The notes beneath the pieces are model-generated. The model saw only the letters and a program-made list of their open reading frames with translations. It searched no databases and was not told where the DNA came from. A stretch of 64,000 bases of DNA from Paraburkholderia xenovorans LB400 (GTDB lineage Bacteria > Pseudomonadota > Gammaproteobacteria > Burkholderiales > Burkholderiaceae), in the NCBI RefSeq assembly GCF_000013645.1, contig NC_007953.1:682001-746000 (forward strand), given 5' to 3'. The position numbers and the translations under genes are program-made. Each line of letters opens with the position of its first letter. The stretch's first letter is position 1. Shown piece after piece: positions 1-8,641 of the stretch.

Positions 1-1
1 A

Positions 2-910
2 AACAGCTACTTCCCCTCCATACGTTATTCCGGCTTTACGGCCGTGGCGATAAATCAAAGATTTCTGAATGGCGATGTCGAATTACAATACGGCTACTTC
101 GACCTGTCGCATAGTTTTTATGGGACTGTCCTTGGTGGCAATCCCGCGGTTGCTTCTTTTGGGCCGCAAAGCAATGTTCTCTATTCTGCAGGTATAAGCT
201 CGGAGTCACCGACGCCAGCGGCCCAGATCATTCTCCGGGATCCAGCAACCCAACACTTCTATAACAATTTCATTGTTTCCCGAAGCACTAGCCCCGACGG
301 ACAACTGGTGGAAAATCGGGCGAATCCCGTTGGCCTGCGGTTTTCGATTCCCGGCGACGGAGCGCTTTTCGTCGACGAAGTCGGGTACAAGAGGGATGCA
401 TCTGTCAGTTCGCGGAGCCTTTGGGTACGCGGGGGTGCCGTGATCAACACGAGCGACTACCCGGCGCTTGACAAGACCAGATCACAAACGTCTTCACTTC
501 ACAACAGGGCCTTTTATGGAGCCGCGACCGCGCAACTTACGTCACCATACAGCGACGCGCGCGGCCTGTATGTTGATGCGAAAGTCGATTATTCTCCGAG
601 CGACGTCGCACTGTTCGCGCATGACTATAGTCTGACCGCCTTCATTCTTGGACCATTCAGCACACGCCGGAAAGATATGGTTTCACTATCGTGGTCCCAA
701 AGCTTTTTCAGTCCGGAGGAACGCAGAACGCTGCAGGCCCGTGGCGCGGATTCCGCGCATTCCACCAGTTCACTGGAGATTTCCTACGCATTGAATCTTG
801 CCCGCGGCGTCTATCTGATAAGTTCCCTGACCAGGACCTGGAATCCGGTATTTGCCCCGCTTCAGCCACCGGCCCTGTTTGTCAATGAATCGGTGTCAGT
901 GACGTTCTAA
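2..910 (+). CDS. OprB-like carbohydrate-type porin, 3' part (gene begins before the window)
   Basis: The reading frame is open from base 2, so the 5' end, including any signal peptide, lies outside the window. A GTG at 44 is inside the gene and is not needed as a start. The roughly 300 visible residues are rich in alternating aromatic and polar segments and end in SVSVTF, a terminal Phe typical of outer-membrane beta-barrels. The string NSYFPSIRYSGFTA and the overall pattern fit the OprB family of substrate-selective porins. The role is probably uptake of small organic solutes through the outer membrane. Family assignment is by recognition of pattern only; the exact substrate cannot be told. 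Confidence 0.55.
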   Translation, partial: NSYFPSIRYSGFTAVAINQRFLNGDVELQYGYFDLSHSFYGTVLGGNPAVASFGPQSNVLYSAGISSESPTPAAQIILRDPATQHFYNNFIVSRSTSPDGQLVENRANPVGLRFSIPGDGALFVDEVGYKRDASVSSRSLWVRGGAVINTSDYPALDKTRSQTSSLHNRAFYGAATAQLTSPYSDARGLYVDAKVDYSPSDVALFAHDYSLTAFILGPFSTRRKDMVSLSWSQSFFSPEERRTLQARGADSAHSTSSLEISYALNLARGVYLISSLTRTWNPVFAPLQPPALFVNESVSVTF

Positions 911-1292
911 CAATCCGCCACCTCGCTATGTTACGTCTACGGGTTGTCAGCAGTCGGAGTTACAGGTCCGTCGGTCATCAAAGTCAACTCGCTCGTACCG
1001 GGGCGTAGTGGCGGACCGACCGAAACGGCACTTGTCGAGGCATGGTATCCGTTTGATTGCCGATAACACCAGTCAAGACAGGGATGTCTGCTTCCGATCT
1101 CAAGGTCGTGGCCGAAACGCAAAACCAATCATCCGCTACGCGGTAAGATCCGAGCTAACACTCGCTTTTCACTGGGTCGCATCGTGACAAAAAAACATGC
1201 ACGCTTAGGCACGCTATCGCCCTGAAGCAGGGTGCTCCCTGGAAACGGTGTCGTGACCTGTTGCCGATCGTATATCGACACCTTGCAAGGAC
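911..1292. other. Intergenic region without a supported gene
   Basis: No convincing reading frame was seen on either strand between the porin stop and the decayed transporter gene. Short open frames here have no recognisable product. A long imperfect hairpin begins just after it, at 1310. Confidence 0.5.
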
Positions 1293-2120
1293 TTGACGGT
1301 ACTCAAACAATTCGAACCTCCGGTTTGTCATGGGCGCTCCGTTCAGAAAGAACGGAGCGTACCCATCTGGAAGGTTCGAATCGCGTTTAACACCCGGCTA
1401 GTCTTGGTCTGGTTTGCATTCCTTATGAGTACGGTTTGCCGTCTTGCATGGGGAACGATGGCTGCGTCTGTCGGATCGTCGCTAGGTCTCCAGGTGGAAT
1501 GCTGGGAATTTTTGTGACTTCGTTCTACGCAGGATACGTTATTTCAAATATCTTCAGCGAAGTCGCGTCGGACGTATTCGGCGCAGGCTCACCTTGGCGC
1601 TCTCGCTTCCAGGTCTCGGGATTTTGAGTATCAGATTCAGCCTGACTCCGAACGCGTGGGTTGGGTTACCCCTGCAGGCGCTGATGGGCATGGCAGCGGG
1701 CTGCCGATTATTCCGCAGCCGTCAAGTTGATTCGCACGTGGTTTTCGGCGCACGAGCGCGGAAAAGCGATTGGCCTGTTCATGACGTCGAGTTCGTTTGC
1801 GGTCGTCGTGACGGATATGAGTGTACCGGTGATGACGCAATATCTAGGCTGGCAGAATTCATACCGGGTTCTTGGGGCAACCACAATCGTTCGAGCACTA
1901 CACAGTAGGGTTCTTGGCATGGGCGAATGCTTTAATGATCAAAGGTCATCACGTATCCACAGTGGACGCGGGAATCGTCAGTGCGATTTCCGGAGCCGGA
2001 GCAGTTGTCTGTAAGCCGATAATTGGTGTTATATATGACCGTTTTTTCCGGCTAAGAAAAAATATAACAATTGGCGCGCTCATCTTTTTCGTGGCTACAC
2101 TGTATTTTTCGGGCATTTGA
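1293..2120 (+). pseudogene. MFS transporter, multiply frameshifted and truncated
   Basis: Transporter-like peptides appear in order but in different frames. A first helix (LVWFAFLMSTVCRLAWGTM) lies near 1400-1460, and GIFVTSFYAGYVISNIFSE near 1500-1560. The string WFSAHERGKAIGLFMTSSSF (a typical MFS loop motif) is near 1740-1800, and GIVSAISGAGAVVCKPIIGV near 1970-2030. At least three frameshifts are needed to join them, and the C-terminal half is absent after the stop at 2120. The original product was probably an ACS- or metabolite:H+-type carrier of about 430 residues. Its position next to the catabolic cluster suggests it once carried that pathway's substrate, a role perhaps replaced by the MFS gene at 17388. 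Confidence 0.7.
1310..1381. repeat. 72-bp nested inverted repeat (long hairpin)
   Basis: Outer arms ATTCGAACC (1310-1318) and GGTTCGAAT (1373-1381) enclose inner perfect 10-bp arms CGCTCCGTTC (1335-1344) and GAACGGAGCG (1350-1359) around a 5-nt loop. Short ATGGG/CCCAT arms add a further pairing step. The structure overlaps the start of the broken MFS gene. It could be an operator, an RNA structure or a mobile-element scar; there is no T-tract to make it a simple terminator. Confidence 0.6.
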
Positions 2121-2302
2121 CGCAGCTCAGGGATAGGAAAAGCGGCTCTCGCCGCGCAACGAGGAAAGCGGCGACCACTGGCATGTGGAAATGCTTCGGC
2201 TGACGGCGGCTTCGGGCCTGGCGTTGTCGAGCGCAGCCGGTTCAGCGCGAGCGTCCGCTAATTGCCCAGCAAGATGCCCAGCAAGACCGGGCAAAGACTC
2301 CT

Positions 2303-3463
2303 TCAAAACGAACGCGGAAACTCCAATATGTGCTCTGCCACATAGGACAGAATCAGATTGGTCGAAATGGGCGCGACCTGGTACAACCGCGTTTCCCGGA
2401 ACTTGCGTTCCACGTCGTATTCGGCAGCGAAACCGAAACCGCCGTGAAACTGCAGGCACGCATTGGCGGCCTCCCATGAGGCGTCCGCGGCCAGCAGTTT
2501 GGCCATGTTGGCCTGGGCGCCGCAGGGCTGTCGCGCGTCGAAACGCTCGCAAGCCTTGTAGCGCATCAGGCTGGCGGCTTCTATATTGACGAAGGCGCGG
2601 GCGATCGGAAACTGGACGCCCTGGTTTTGCCCGATGGGGCGGCCGAACACGACGCGTTGCTTCGTGTATTCGGTGACCTTGTCGACGAACCAGTAGCCGT
2701 CGCCGATGCATTCCGCCGCGATCAAGGCGCGCTCGGCGTTCAGGCCGTCGAGGATGTATCTGAACCCCTTGCCTTCCTCGCCGATCAGGTTTTCGGCGGG
2801 AATTTCGAGGTTATCGAAAAACAGTTCATTGGTCTCATGATTCACCATGTTGCGGATCGGTTGCACCGTCATGCCGTGGCCGATCGCTTCGTGCAGATCG
2901 ACGAGAAAAATCGACATGCCCTCGCTCTTCCTGCCGACCTCGGCGAGCGGCGTGGTGCGCGCCAGAAGAATCATCAAGTCCGAATGCTGCACGCGCGAAA
3001 TCCAGACTTTCTGCCCATTGATGACGTAGCGATCCCCGTTGCGCTGCGCGGTAGTCTTGATGCTGGTGGTGTCGGTGCCGGTTGTGGGTTCAGTCACGCC
3101 CATCGATTGCAGTCGCAGATCGCCCGAGGCGATGCGGGGCAGGTAGCGGTTTTTCTGCTCGTCGGAACCGTGCCGCAGCAAGGTCCCCATGTTGTACATC
3201 TGCCCATGGCAGGCGCCGGAGTTGCCGCCGCAACGGTTGATTTCCTCCATGACGACCGAAGCCTCGGTCAGGCCGAGGCCCGAGCCGCCGTATTCCTGCG
3301 GAATCAGCGCGGCGAGCCAGCCGGCTCGGGTCAGGGCGTCGACGAACTGCTCGGGATAGCCGCGCTCCTCGTCGATGCGCCGGAAATAGTCGGCGGGAAA
3401 CTGGCTGCACAGGTCGCGAATGGCGTCGCGTATGTCCTGGTACGAATCGTTTTCGATATGCAT
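2303..3463 (-). CDS. Acyl-CoA dehydrogenase, IVD/LCAD-like catalytic Glu
   Basis: This 386-residue protein has the full flavin-dependent acyl-CoA dehydrogenase layout: helical N-domain, beta middle domain (MGVTEPTTGTD, VWISRV) and C-terminal four-helix domain (LQFHGGFGF). The usual MCAD-type catalytic Glu in YEG is replaced (LYQVAPIST). A Glu in GLNAERALIAA, near residue 245, sits where isovaleryl- and long-chain acyl-CoA dehydrogenases keep theirs. It should form an alpha,beta double bond in an acyl-CoA, perhaps methylsuccinyl-CoA or a related branched dicarboxylyl-CoA. It is the last gene of a leftward operon with the hydratase (21-bp gap) and the CoA-transferase. The substrate is inferred from neighbours only. 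Confidence 0.88.
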   Translation of the reverse strand: MHIENDSYQDIRDAIRDLCSQFPADYFRRIDEERGYPEQFVDALTRAGWLAALIPQEYGGSGLGLTEASVVMEEINRCGGNSGACHGQMYNMGTLLRHGSDEQKNRYLPRIASGDLRLQSMGVTEPTTGTDTTSIKTTAQRNGDRYVINGQKVWISRVQHSDLMILLARTTPLAEVGRKSEGMSIFLVDLHEAIGHGMTVQPIRNMVNHETNELFFDNLEIPAENLIGEEGKGFRYILDGLNAERALIAAECIGDGYWFVDKVTEYTKQRVVFGRPIGQNQGVQFPIARAFVNIEAASLMRYKACERFDARQPCGAQANMAKLLAADASWEAANACLQFHGGFGFAAEYDVERKFRETRLYQVAPISTNLILSYVAEHILEFPRSF

Positions 3464-3484
3464 GAAAAACCCTTGACGATGAAT

Positions 3485-4321
3485 TTACGCGCGGCTTGCA
3501 CCGGCGAGTGTGGCCTGCGCGCTCATGGTCAGCGCACCTTCATGGTCGCTGACCCACAATTCCACGGTCGAGCCGTCGGCGGCGGGGCGGCCGCATACGG
3601 AAAACGGCTGCCCCAGAAAAAGCGGGCGAACCGCCCTGAACAAGAACGTCTCAAAGGCGCGGCCCGGTAGATGGCGTTGCACGAGGTCGGCGAGCAGCGC
3701 CGCCTGCAGCGGGCCGTGCACGACCAGATCCGGATAACCTTCGACCTGCGTGACATACGTCCTGTCGTAGTGGATCCGGTGCGCGTTGAAGGTCAGCGCC
3801 GAATAGCGGAATAGCAGCGTCTCGTCCGGCTCGATCAGTCGCCGCCAGGTTGCGTCCGTCCTGGCAGGAATAGGCGCAGGCGCGGAGCTGCCGGGCTGAG
3901 GGGGCTCGCGATAGACGATGTGTTGTTCCTCGTCGATCAGCAAGCCTTTCGCGCCGGCGATCTCGTGCCTGACCGTGACGAACCCGAGGCGGCCGCTACG
4001 TCCGGCTTTTTCCGTAAAAGACGTCACAGCCGAGCGGCGCATGATGGCCTCGCCGATTGCTATCGGCGCGATGAAGCGCAGCCGTCCGCCGGCCCACATC
4101 CGGCGCGGCAGCCCCAGATCGGGGAGAAACGATCCTTTGAGGGGATGGCCGTCGGCGCCCAGCGCCGATTGCCGTGCACGGGGCCAGAAATACAGCCAGT
4201 GCCATAGCGGCGGCAACGCGTCGCCGGTGCGCAGCGAAACGGGATGATCGAGCGTGGCTTCCAGCGCGCTCGCGGGGGCGAGCGTGACGACGTCTTCGAT
4301 GGAGATCGTCTCGTCGTTCAT
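3485..4321 (-). CDS. MaoC/HTD2-type enoyl-CoA hydratase (mesaconyl-/itaconyl-CoA hydratase-like)
   Basis: The 278-residue protein beginning MNDETISIED is a double-hotdog hydratase. The C-terminal half carries YSALTFNAHRIHYDRTYV and YPDLVVHGPLQ, the signature of the HTD2/mesaconyl-C4-CoA hydratase group. Related enzymes hydrate mesaconyl-C4-CoA or itaconyl-CoA to citramalyl-CoA. The frame is open further upstream, but the ATG at 4321 overlaps the stop of the CoA-transferase by 4 bp (ATGA), which decides the start and shows translational coupling. With the CoA-transferase and the CitE-like lyase at 18949, it would complete an itaconate-type route to acetyl-CoA and pyruvate. The family is clear; the exact substrate is not. 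Confidence 0.85.
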   Translation of the reverse strand: MNDETISIEDVVTLAPASALEATLDHPVSLRTGDALPPLWHWLYFWPRARQSALGADGHPLKGSFLPDLGLPRRMWAGGRLRFIAPIAIGEAIMRRSAVTSFTEKAGRSGRLGFVTVRHEIAGAKGLLIDEEQHIVYREPPQPGSSAPAPIPARTDATWRRLIEPDETLLFRYSALTFNAHRIHYDRTYVTQVEGYPDLVVHGPLQAALLADLVQRHLPGRAFETFLFRAVRPLFLGQPFSVCGRPAADGSTVELWVSDHEGALTMSAQATLAGASRA

Positions 4322-5496
4322 ATCGTTCTCCGCCGCTGCAGGGCTTCGATTTGGGCGTCGCCATAACCCAGCTCCCGCAGAATGGCCTGCGTGTGCTCGC
4401 CCAGCCCGGGCACGGGGTCCATGCGCGGCTGGCTCGCGGCGGTCATGCCCGCCGGCAGCAGAGCAGGAATCGGCCCGACCGGCGTCGACACTTGGGTCCA
4501 GCGTTCGCGCGCGCCCAGCTGGGGGTGATTCCATAGCTCGCTTACGTCGCGCATGTGTGCGTTCGCGATGCCGGCCGCATCGAGCCGCTCTACGATCTGT
4601 TCGACCTTCAGTACCGAAAACGATTCGAGAATGATCTGTTCAAGCAGCCTGCGGTTTTCATGGCGCCGGCTGTTGCTGCTGAATCGCGGGTCCTGAAAGA
4701 GCTCCGGGCGCTGGATTACCATCCGGCAAAACACCTCCCATTCGCGCTCGTTCTGCAGCCCCAGCATCAGCGATTTGCCGTCGCCGGCGGCGAACGGGCC
4801 ATAGGGATAAATGGTGGCGTGCGACGCACCGTGCCGCTGCGGTGCGGCCTGGCCGCCATAGGTGTAATAGAGCGGATGGCTCATCCACTCGACCATGCTT
4901 TCGAACATCGAGATATCGATGTGTGTGCCTTTACCCGTGCGGGCGCGTTGCAGCAGGGCCGCAAGGATACTGGAGTAGGCATGCATGCCGGCCGAGATGT
5001 CGGCGATCGAGCAGCCGGCTTTGGCCGGCTCGTGGGCCGTGCCGGTGGCGTTGAGAAAACCCGATTCGCTCTGGATCAGCAGATCGTAGGCTTTCTTGTT
5101 GCGATAGGGGCCGTCGAGCCCGTAGCCTGAGATGTCGCAGACTACAAGGCGTTCATAGCGCTGGCTGAGCGACGCGTAATCGAGGCCCAGGCGCCGGCTG
5201 GCTCCGGGCGCGAGGTTCTGCACGAACACGTCGGCTCCCGCGAGCAGCGCATGGACAATCTGCATGGCCTCGGCCTGTTTGAGATCGAGCGTCAGACTCT
5301 CTTTCGAACGATTGACCCAAACGAAGTGGGACGACAGGCCGTGGACACGCTCGTCGTACTGGCGCGCGAAGTCGCCAGTGCCTGGCCTTTCGATCTTGAT
5401 GACGCGCGCGCCGAGATCGGCAAGCTGCCGCGTGCAGAAGGGCGCCGCAATGGCATGCTCGAATGTGACAACTTTGATTCCGTCTAATGGACGCAT
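4318..5496 (-). CDS. CaiB/BaiF family III CoA-transferase
   Basis: This is a 392-residue family III CoA-transferase. The opening MRPLDGIKVVTFEHAIAAPF, the block ADLGARVIKIERPG and the conserved Asp in KKAYDLLIQSESG (near residue 169), the expected acyl-anhydride nucleophile, are all visible. It would move CoA from a donor such as succinyl-CoA to a free carboxylic acid. It is the first gene of the leftward operon with the hydratase and acyl-CoA dehydrogenase, has a GGAG about 8 nt before ATG, and is divergent from a LysR gene. A role activating itaconate, mesaconate or a related dicarboxylate is inferred from the hydratase next to it. Confidence 0.88.
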   Translation of the reverse strand: MRPLDGIKVVTFEHAIAAPFCTRQLADLGARVIKIERPGTGDFARQYDERVHGLSSHFVWVNRSKESLTLDLKQAEAMQIVHALLAGADVFVQNLAPGASRRLGLDYASLSQRYERLVVCDISGYGLDGPYRNKKAYDLLIQSESGFLNATGTAHEPAKAGCSIADISAGMHAYSSILAALLQRARTGKGTHIDISMFESMVEWMSHPLYYTYGGQAAPQRHGASHATIYPYGPFAAGDGKSLMLGLQNEREWEVFCRMVIQRPELFQDPRFSSNSRRHENRRLLEQIILESFSVLKVEQIVERLDAAGIANAHMRDVSELWNHPQLGARERWTQVSTPVGPIPALLPAGMTAASQPRMDPVPGLGEHTQAILRELGYGDAQIEALQRRRTI

Positions 5497-5630
5497 GCAA
5501 AAACTCCGGATTGAGCGGTAACAGCCTAGGTCTCTAATCTAAAAGAACTCACCGCTTGGCGGAAATATGGATTGACTGCGGTGGCCATAGGAATATCTTC
5601 TGCCCCGTATTGGCACATACTCTACAAATC

Positions 5631-6617
5631 ATGGATACCCGACAACTGAAATACTTCGTCGCCATCGTCGAATGCGGCAGCATGGGGAAGGCGGCGGAAA
5701 AGCTCTATGTGGCGCAGCCCTCGTTGAGCCAGCAGATGGGCCGGCTCGAAAGCGAGTTCGGCACGAGCCTGTTGCTGCGCAGTCAGCGCGGCGTGACGCC
5801 CACCGCCGCCGGCCAGGCGCTGTACGCACGCAGCCGCGCGATCCTCCGGCAGATGGAGCAACTGAAGCAGCACGTCAAGGAAGGCGCTAGCGCCGAATCG
5901 GGCACCGTCGCGGTCGGCTTGCCGACCACCATGGTGTCGGTGCTCGCCATGCCGCTCATCGAACGCGTGCAGCAGCGTTATCCGGGAATTCATCTGCAAT
6001 TGATCGAAAGCATGAGCGGCGCGATTACCGAATTGCTGGCGAGCGCCCGGCTCGATCTGGCGATCCTGTTCCGCGCTTCCGACACCCTGGGCGTGACGGC
6101 ATGGCCGCTGCTGGAGGAGCAGCTCTTCGTGATGGGCGAGCCCGGTGACGGCGTGGCCGCGGAGGCGCAGAGCTGTGCGTTGAGCGCACTCAACGGCGTC
6201 AGGATGGTGGCGCCGGGCGCCACAAACGGTTTGCGCCTGCTGCTCGAACGCGTTTTCGCGCGAGAAAATCTCGAACTGAACATCGTCGCCGATATCGACT
6301 CCCTGCCCACCCTGCTTTCGATCGCCGAATCGGGCCACGCCTGCACGATCCTGCCGGTTTCCGCACTGGCCCAGCGTGAGGCCGCCCGCTGTCCGAAGAT
6401 CCGCGCCATCGTCGCGCCGGAGCTTCGCCGCCCCGCCAGTGTGTGCTGGTCCAGCACCACGATGATGAGTTCCGCCACGGTCGCCGTGTGCCGGATGATC
6501 GTCGAACTGGTGGAAGATCTCACGGCAAGCGGTGTCTGGAAGGGGATTTCGCTGCCCGACGAGCAGTCGCGCCGCACGCTCGCGGAGGCGCTGCGCGCAC
6601 CCGAGCGCCACGCCTGA
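5631..6617 (+). CDS. LysR-type transcriptional regulator
   Basis: The 328-residue product starts MDTRQLKYFVAIVECGSMGK with a winged HTH in residues 1-60 (AEKLYVAQPSLSQQMGRLE) and an effector domain with LPTTMVSVLAMPLIERV. The frame is open further upstream, but the ATG at 5631 gives the canonical LysR N-terminus. It is divergent from the CoA-transferase operon across 134 bp. That gap holds a weak dyad, TATGG (5566-5570) and CCATA (5585-5589), a possible binding site. It most likely senses a pathway acid and controls the 2.3-5.5 kb operon. Confidence 0.9.
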   Translation: MDTRQLKYFVAIVECGSMGKAAEKLYVAQPSLSQQMGRLESEFGTSLLLRSQRGVTPTAAGQALYARSRAILRQMEQLKQHVKEGASAESGTVAVGLPTTMVSVLAMPLIERVQQRYPGIHLQLIESMSGAITELLASARLDLAILFRASDTLGVTAWPLLEEQLFVMGEPGDGVAAEAQSCALSALNGVRMVAPGATNGLRLLLERVFARENLELNIVADIDSLPTLLSIAESGHACTILPVSALAQREAARCPKIRAIVAPELRRPASVCWSSTTMMSSATVAVCRMIVELVEDLTASGVWKGISLPDEQSRRTLAEALRAPERHA

Positions 6618-6695
6618 GCCCGGCGCGCCCGCGCGCGGCTTCGCACTGCGCCGGCAGCCCCGCACCGGCCGCGAAGGCGCGAGCGCGCCGGGCTC
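6616..6695. terminator. Inverted repeat between convergent genes, possible bidirectional terminator
   Basis: Perfect 13-bp arms GAGCCCGGCGCGC (6616-6628) and GCGCGCCGGGCTC (6683-6695) are separated by 54 GC-rich bases, exactly between the ends of the LysR gene and the convergent lyase gene. The loop is long and no T-run is present, so it may act as a transcript-end barrier rather than a classic intrinsic terminator. Confidence 0.4.
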
Positions 6696-6700
6696 GCCGC

Positions 6701-7669
6701 CTAGCTGGACTTTGCCTGCGATTTTTCGTGCACCACGTAGCCCGATTTTTCGGCGCCGTACTTCCGCTCCATTTCCTCCGGCAGCAGGAATTCGCTTTCC
6801 AGCTGGTCGATGAATGGATAGCCCATCAGATCGGTGATGTCGTCGATGCTCGCGAGCAGGTCGGGACGATCGTGCGCGATGCCTTTTTCCATGCCGTCGC
6901 GAAACAGTTCGAGCGCCTGCTTCATCGCCATGATCGAGGCCGCCGGCAGCATGCGCGCAAGCGTGACCCGGGCGACGCCCAACTCCTTGAGCCGGCGCAC
7001 CGGAATCAGCGGGGTAGTCGGCCGCGAACGGATGCCGAAGCCCATGTTGATGCTGACCGGCAGCTTGACCGCGTCGACGAAGCGCTTGATCTGCTCTTCC
7101 GAAGCAATCGCATCGGGATAGATCATGTCCGCGCCCGCCGCCGCATAAAGCCTGGCCCGCTCGATGGCGGCGTCGATGCCCTCAACGGCGATGGCATCGG
7201 TTCGCGCATTGATGATAAAGCCGGCATCCGATTTGGCCTTGACCGCCGCCTCGATCTTCTTCGCCATTTCGCGCGCATCGATGACTTCCTTGCCGCGCAT
7301 ATGCCCGCAACGTTTCGGGCTCACCTGGTCCTCGAGGTTGACGCCCACCACGCCGGCCTCCTCGAACAACTGCACGGTGTGATAGACGGAGACGGGATTG
7401 CCGTAGCCGGTATCCGCGTCGGCCATCATCGGAATGGAGACCGAACGCGCGAGCCATTTGCAGGCCTCGACGTTTTCGGTCAGCGTGAAGATGCCGATGT
7501 CCGGCTCGCTCAGGCGCGAATTGGCGAGGCCCGCGCCGGTGGTCGAGGCTGCCTCGAAGCCCATGCGTTCGATCACTCTCGCGCTATAGCCGTCGTACAC
7601 GCCGGGTGACACGATGACGTCGCCTGCTGCGAGTAGCGCACGCATCTTCTGGATCTTTGGATTGTTCAT
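6701..7669 (-). CDS. Isocitrate lyase/PEP mutase family C-C lyase (copy 1)
   Basis: This 322-residue alpha/beta-barrel enzyme shows ADADTGYGNP, VNLEDQVSPKRCGHMRGKEV and INARTDA. The KRCGH motif carries the catalytic Cys of the lyase branch (isocitrate lyase, 2-methylisocitrate lyase, 2,3-dimethylmalate lyase) rather than a PEP-mutase motif. It probably cleaves a 2-hydroxy di/tricarboxylate to pyruvate or glyoxylate plus a smaller acid. It is a paralogue of the gene at 8642 and sits downstream of the amidohydrolase gene. GGAGG lies about 11 nt before the start. The substrate is unknown. Confidence 0.87.
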   Translation of the reverse strand: MNNPKIQKMRALLAAGDVIVSPGVYDGYSARVIERMGFEAASTTGAGLANSRLSEPDIGIFTLTENVEACKWLARSVSIPMMADADTGYGNPVSVYHTVQLFEEAGVVGVNLEDQVSPKRCGHMRGKEVIDAREMAKKIEAAVKAKSDAGFIINARTDAIAVEGIDAAIERARLYAAAGADMIYPDAIASEEQIKRFVDAVKLPVSINMGFGIRSRPTTPLIPVRRLKELGVARVTLARMLPAASIMAMKQALELFRDGMEKGIAHDRPDLLASIDDITDLMGYPFIDQLESEFLLPEEMERKYGAEKSGYVVHEKSQAKSS

Positions 7670-7717
7670 GACTTGCGTTGCCTCCGTAGGAGAATTCGGT
7701 GTTCGCGAGCGCGCGGC

Positions 7718-8602
7718 TCAGAAGCGATATAGCCGGGCCGGATTGCCGCTCAGGATCTGATTGCGCAGGTGCGCGTCGGGTGCCCATTCGGACAGCAGCC
7801 CAAGCAGGACCCCCATGTTCGGCATCGTGCCTTTGAACGAAGCATGCGGCCAGTCGCTGCCCCAGACCAGCCGGTCGGGCCGTGTCGCGATCATCGCGCG
7901 CGCGTAAGGCGCAACAGCGGCGTAGGGCGGGACAGGGTCGCCGAGCCGGAACGGCGCCGACAGCTTGACCCAGCAGCGCCCGGTTTCCAGCATGGCCAGC
8001 AAGCCGCGGAAGGCCGGCTGGTCGATGCCGTCCTCCACCGTCAGGCGCCCAAAGTGATCGATCACGACGTCCACCGGAAGCTGGGTGAGCCGCGCGCCGA
8101 GCAGCGCGAGTTCGCGTCCGTTCAGATGAAGCTGCAAATGCCAGCCGAGCGGCGCCACGCGGCGGGCCATCGCGTCGATTTCCTCGATCGAGGCGCCCGC
8201 ATGCAGCCGCACGCCGCGGAATCCCGCCACGTCGAGGCGCGTCAGTTCTGCGTCGGAGACATCGGCCTTAAGCTTCGCGATGCCGCGCCACTGGCCGGCC
8301 ATTTCCTGCAGCACGTCCAGCGTCGCCTGATTGTCGTGATAGATGGTGGGCTGAACGATGACGGCGCGCCGGATGCCGAGCATATCGAGCGCTTGACGGT
8401 ACTGCGCGAGTCCGACCGGCGCCGGCGTGTAGCGGCGATTCTCCCGATACGGATAGCGCTCCGGCGGCCCGTAGATATGGGCGTGACAGTCGCACGCCAG
8501 TTCCGGCAGCTCGAAGCCGGGCGCGACGGGCGAGGCGTCCGGCGACTGGCAAAGCGGCGGCTCGGGAGCCGTGCCCGGCGCGATGGATTCGGATCGGGTC
8601 AT
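7718..8602 (-). CDS. Amidohydrolase-2 family, LigI/lactonase-like
   Basis: The product has the TIM-barrel metal site of the amidohydrolase superfamily: ACDCHAHIYGP (HxH), VVIDHFGRL and LVWGSDWPH (late Asp). The layout is closest to 2-pyrone-4,6-dicarboxylate lactonase (LigI), 4-sulfomuconolactonase and D-galactarolactone isomerase. It probably opens a lactone or isomerises a sugar-acid lactone. An ATG at 8611 is possible, but GAGGG is placed about 9 nt before the ATG at 8602, which I prefer. Lying between two ICL-type lyase genes in one operon, it may feed a hydroxy-acid to them. Confidence 0.82.
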   Translation of the reverse strand: MTRSESIAPGTAPEPPLCQSPDASPVAPGFELPELACDCHAHIYGPPERYPYRENRRYTPAPVGLAQYRQALDMLGIRRAVIVQPTIYHDNQATLDVLQEMAGQWRGIAKLKADVSDAELTRLDVAGFRGVRLHAGASIEEIDAMARRVAPLGWHLQLHLNGRELALLGARLTQLPVDVVIDHFGRLTVEDGIDQPAFRGLLAMLETGRCWVKLSAPFRLGDPVPPYAAVAPYARAMIATRPDRLVWGSDWPHASFKGTMPNMGVLLGLLSEWAPDAHLRNQILSGNPARLYRF

Positions 8603-8641
8603 GTCGGCCATCCCTCGGGCGACGGCCGCGGCCGTCGTGGG

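Noticed and set aside
2127..2711. Long open frame on the minus strand in another phase of the acyl-CoA dehydrogenase gene
   Set aside because: It is Arg/Pro-rich, overlaps the true gene, and has no recognisable family; high-GC DNA gives such shadow frames.
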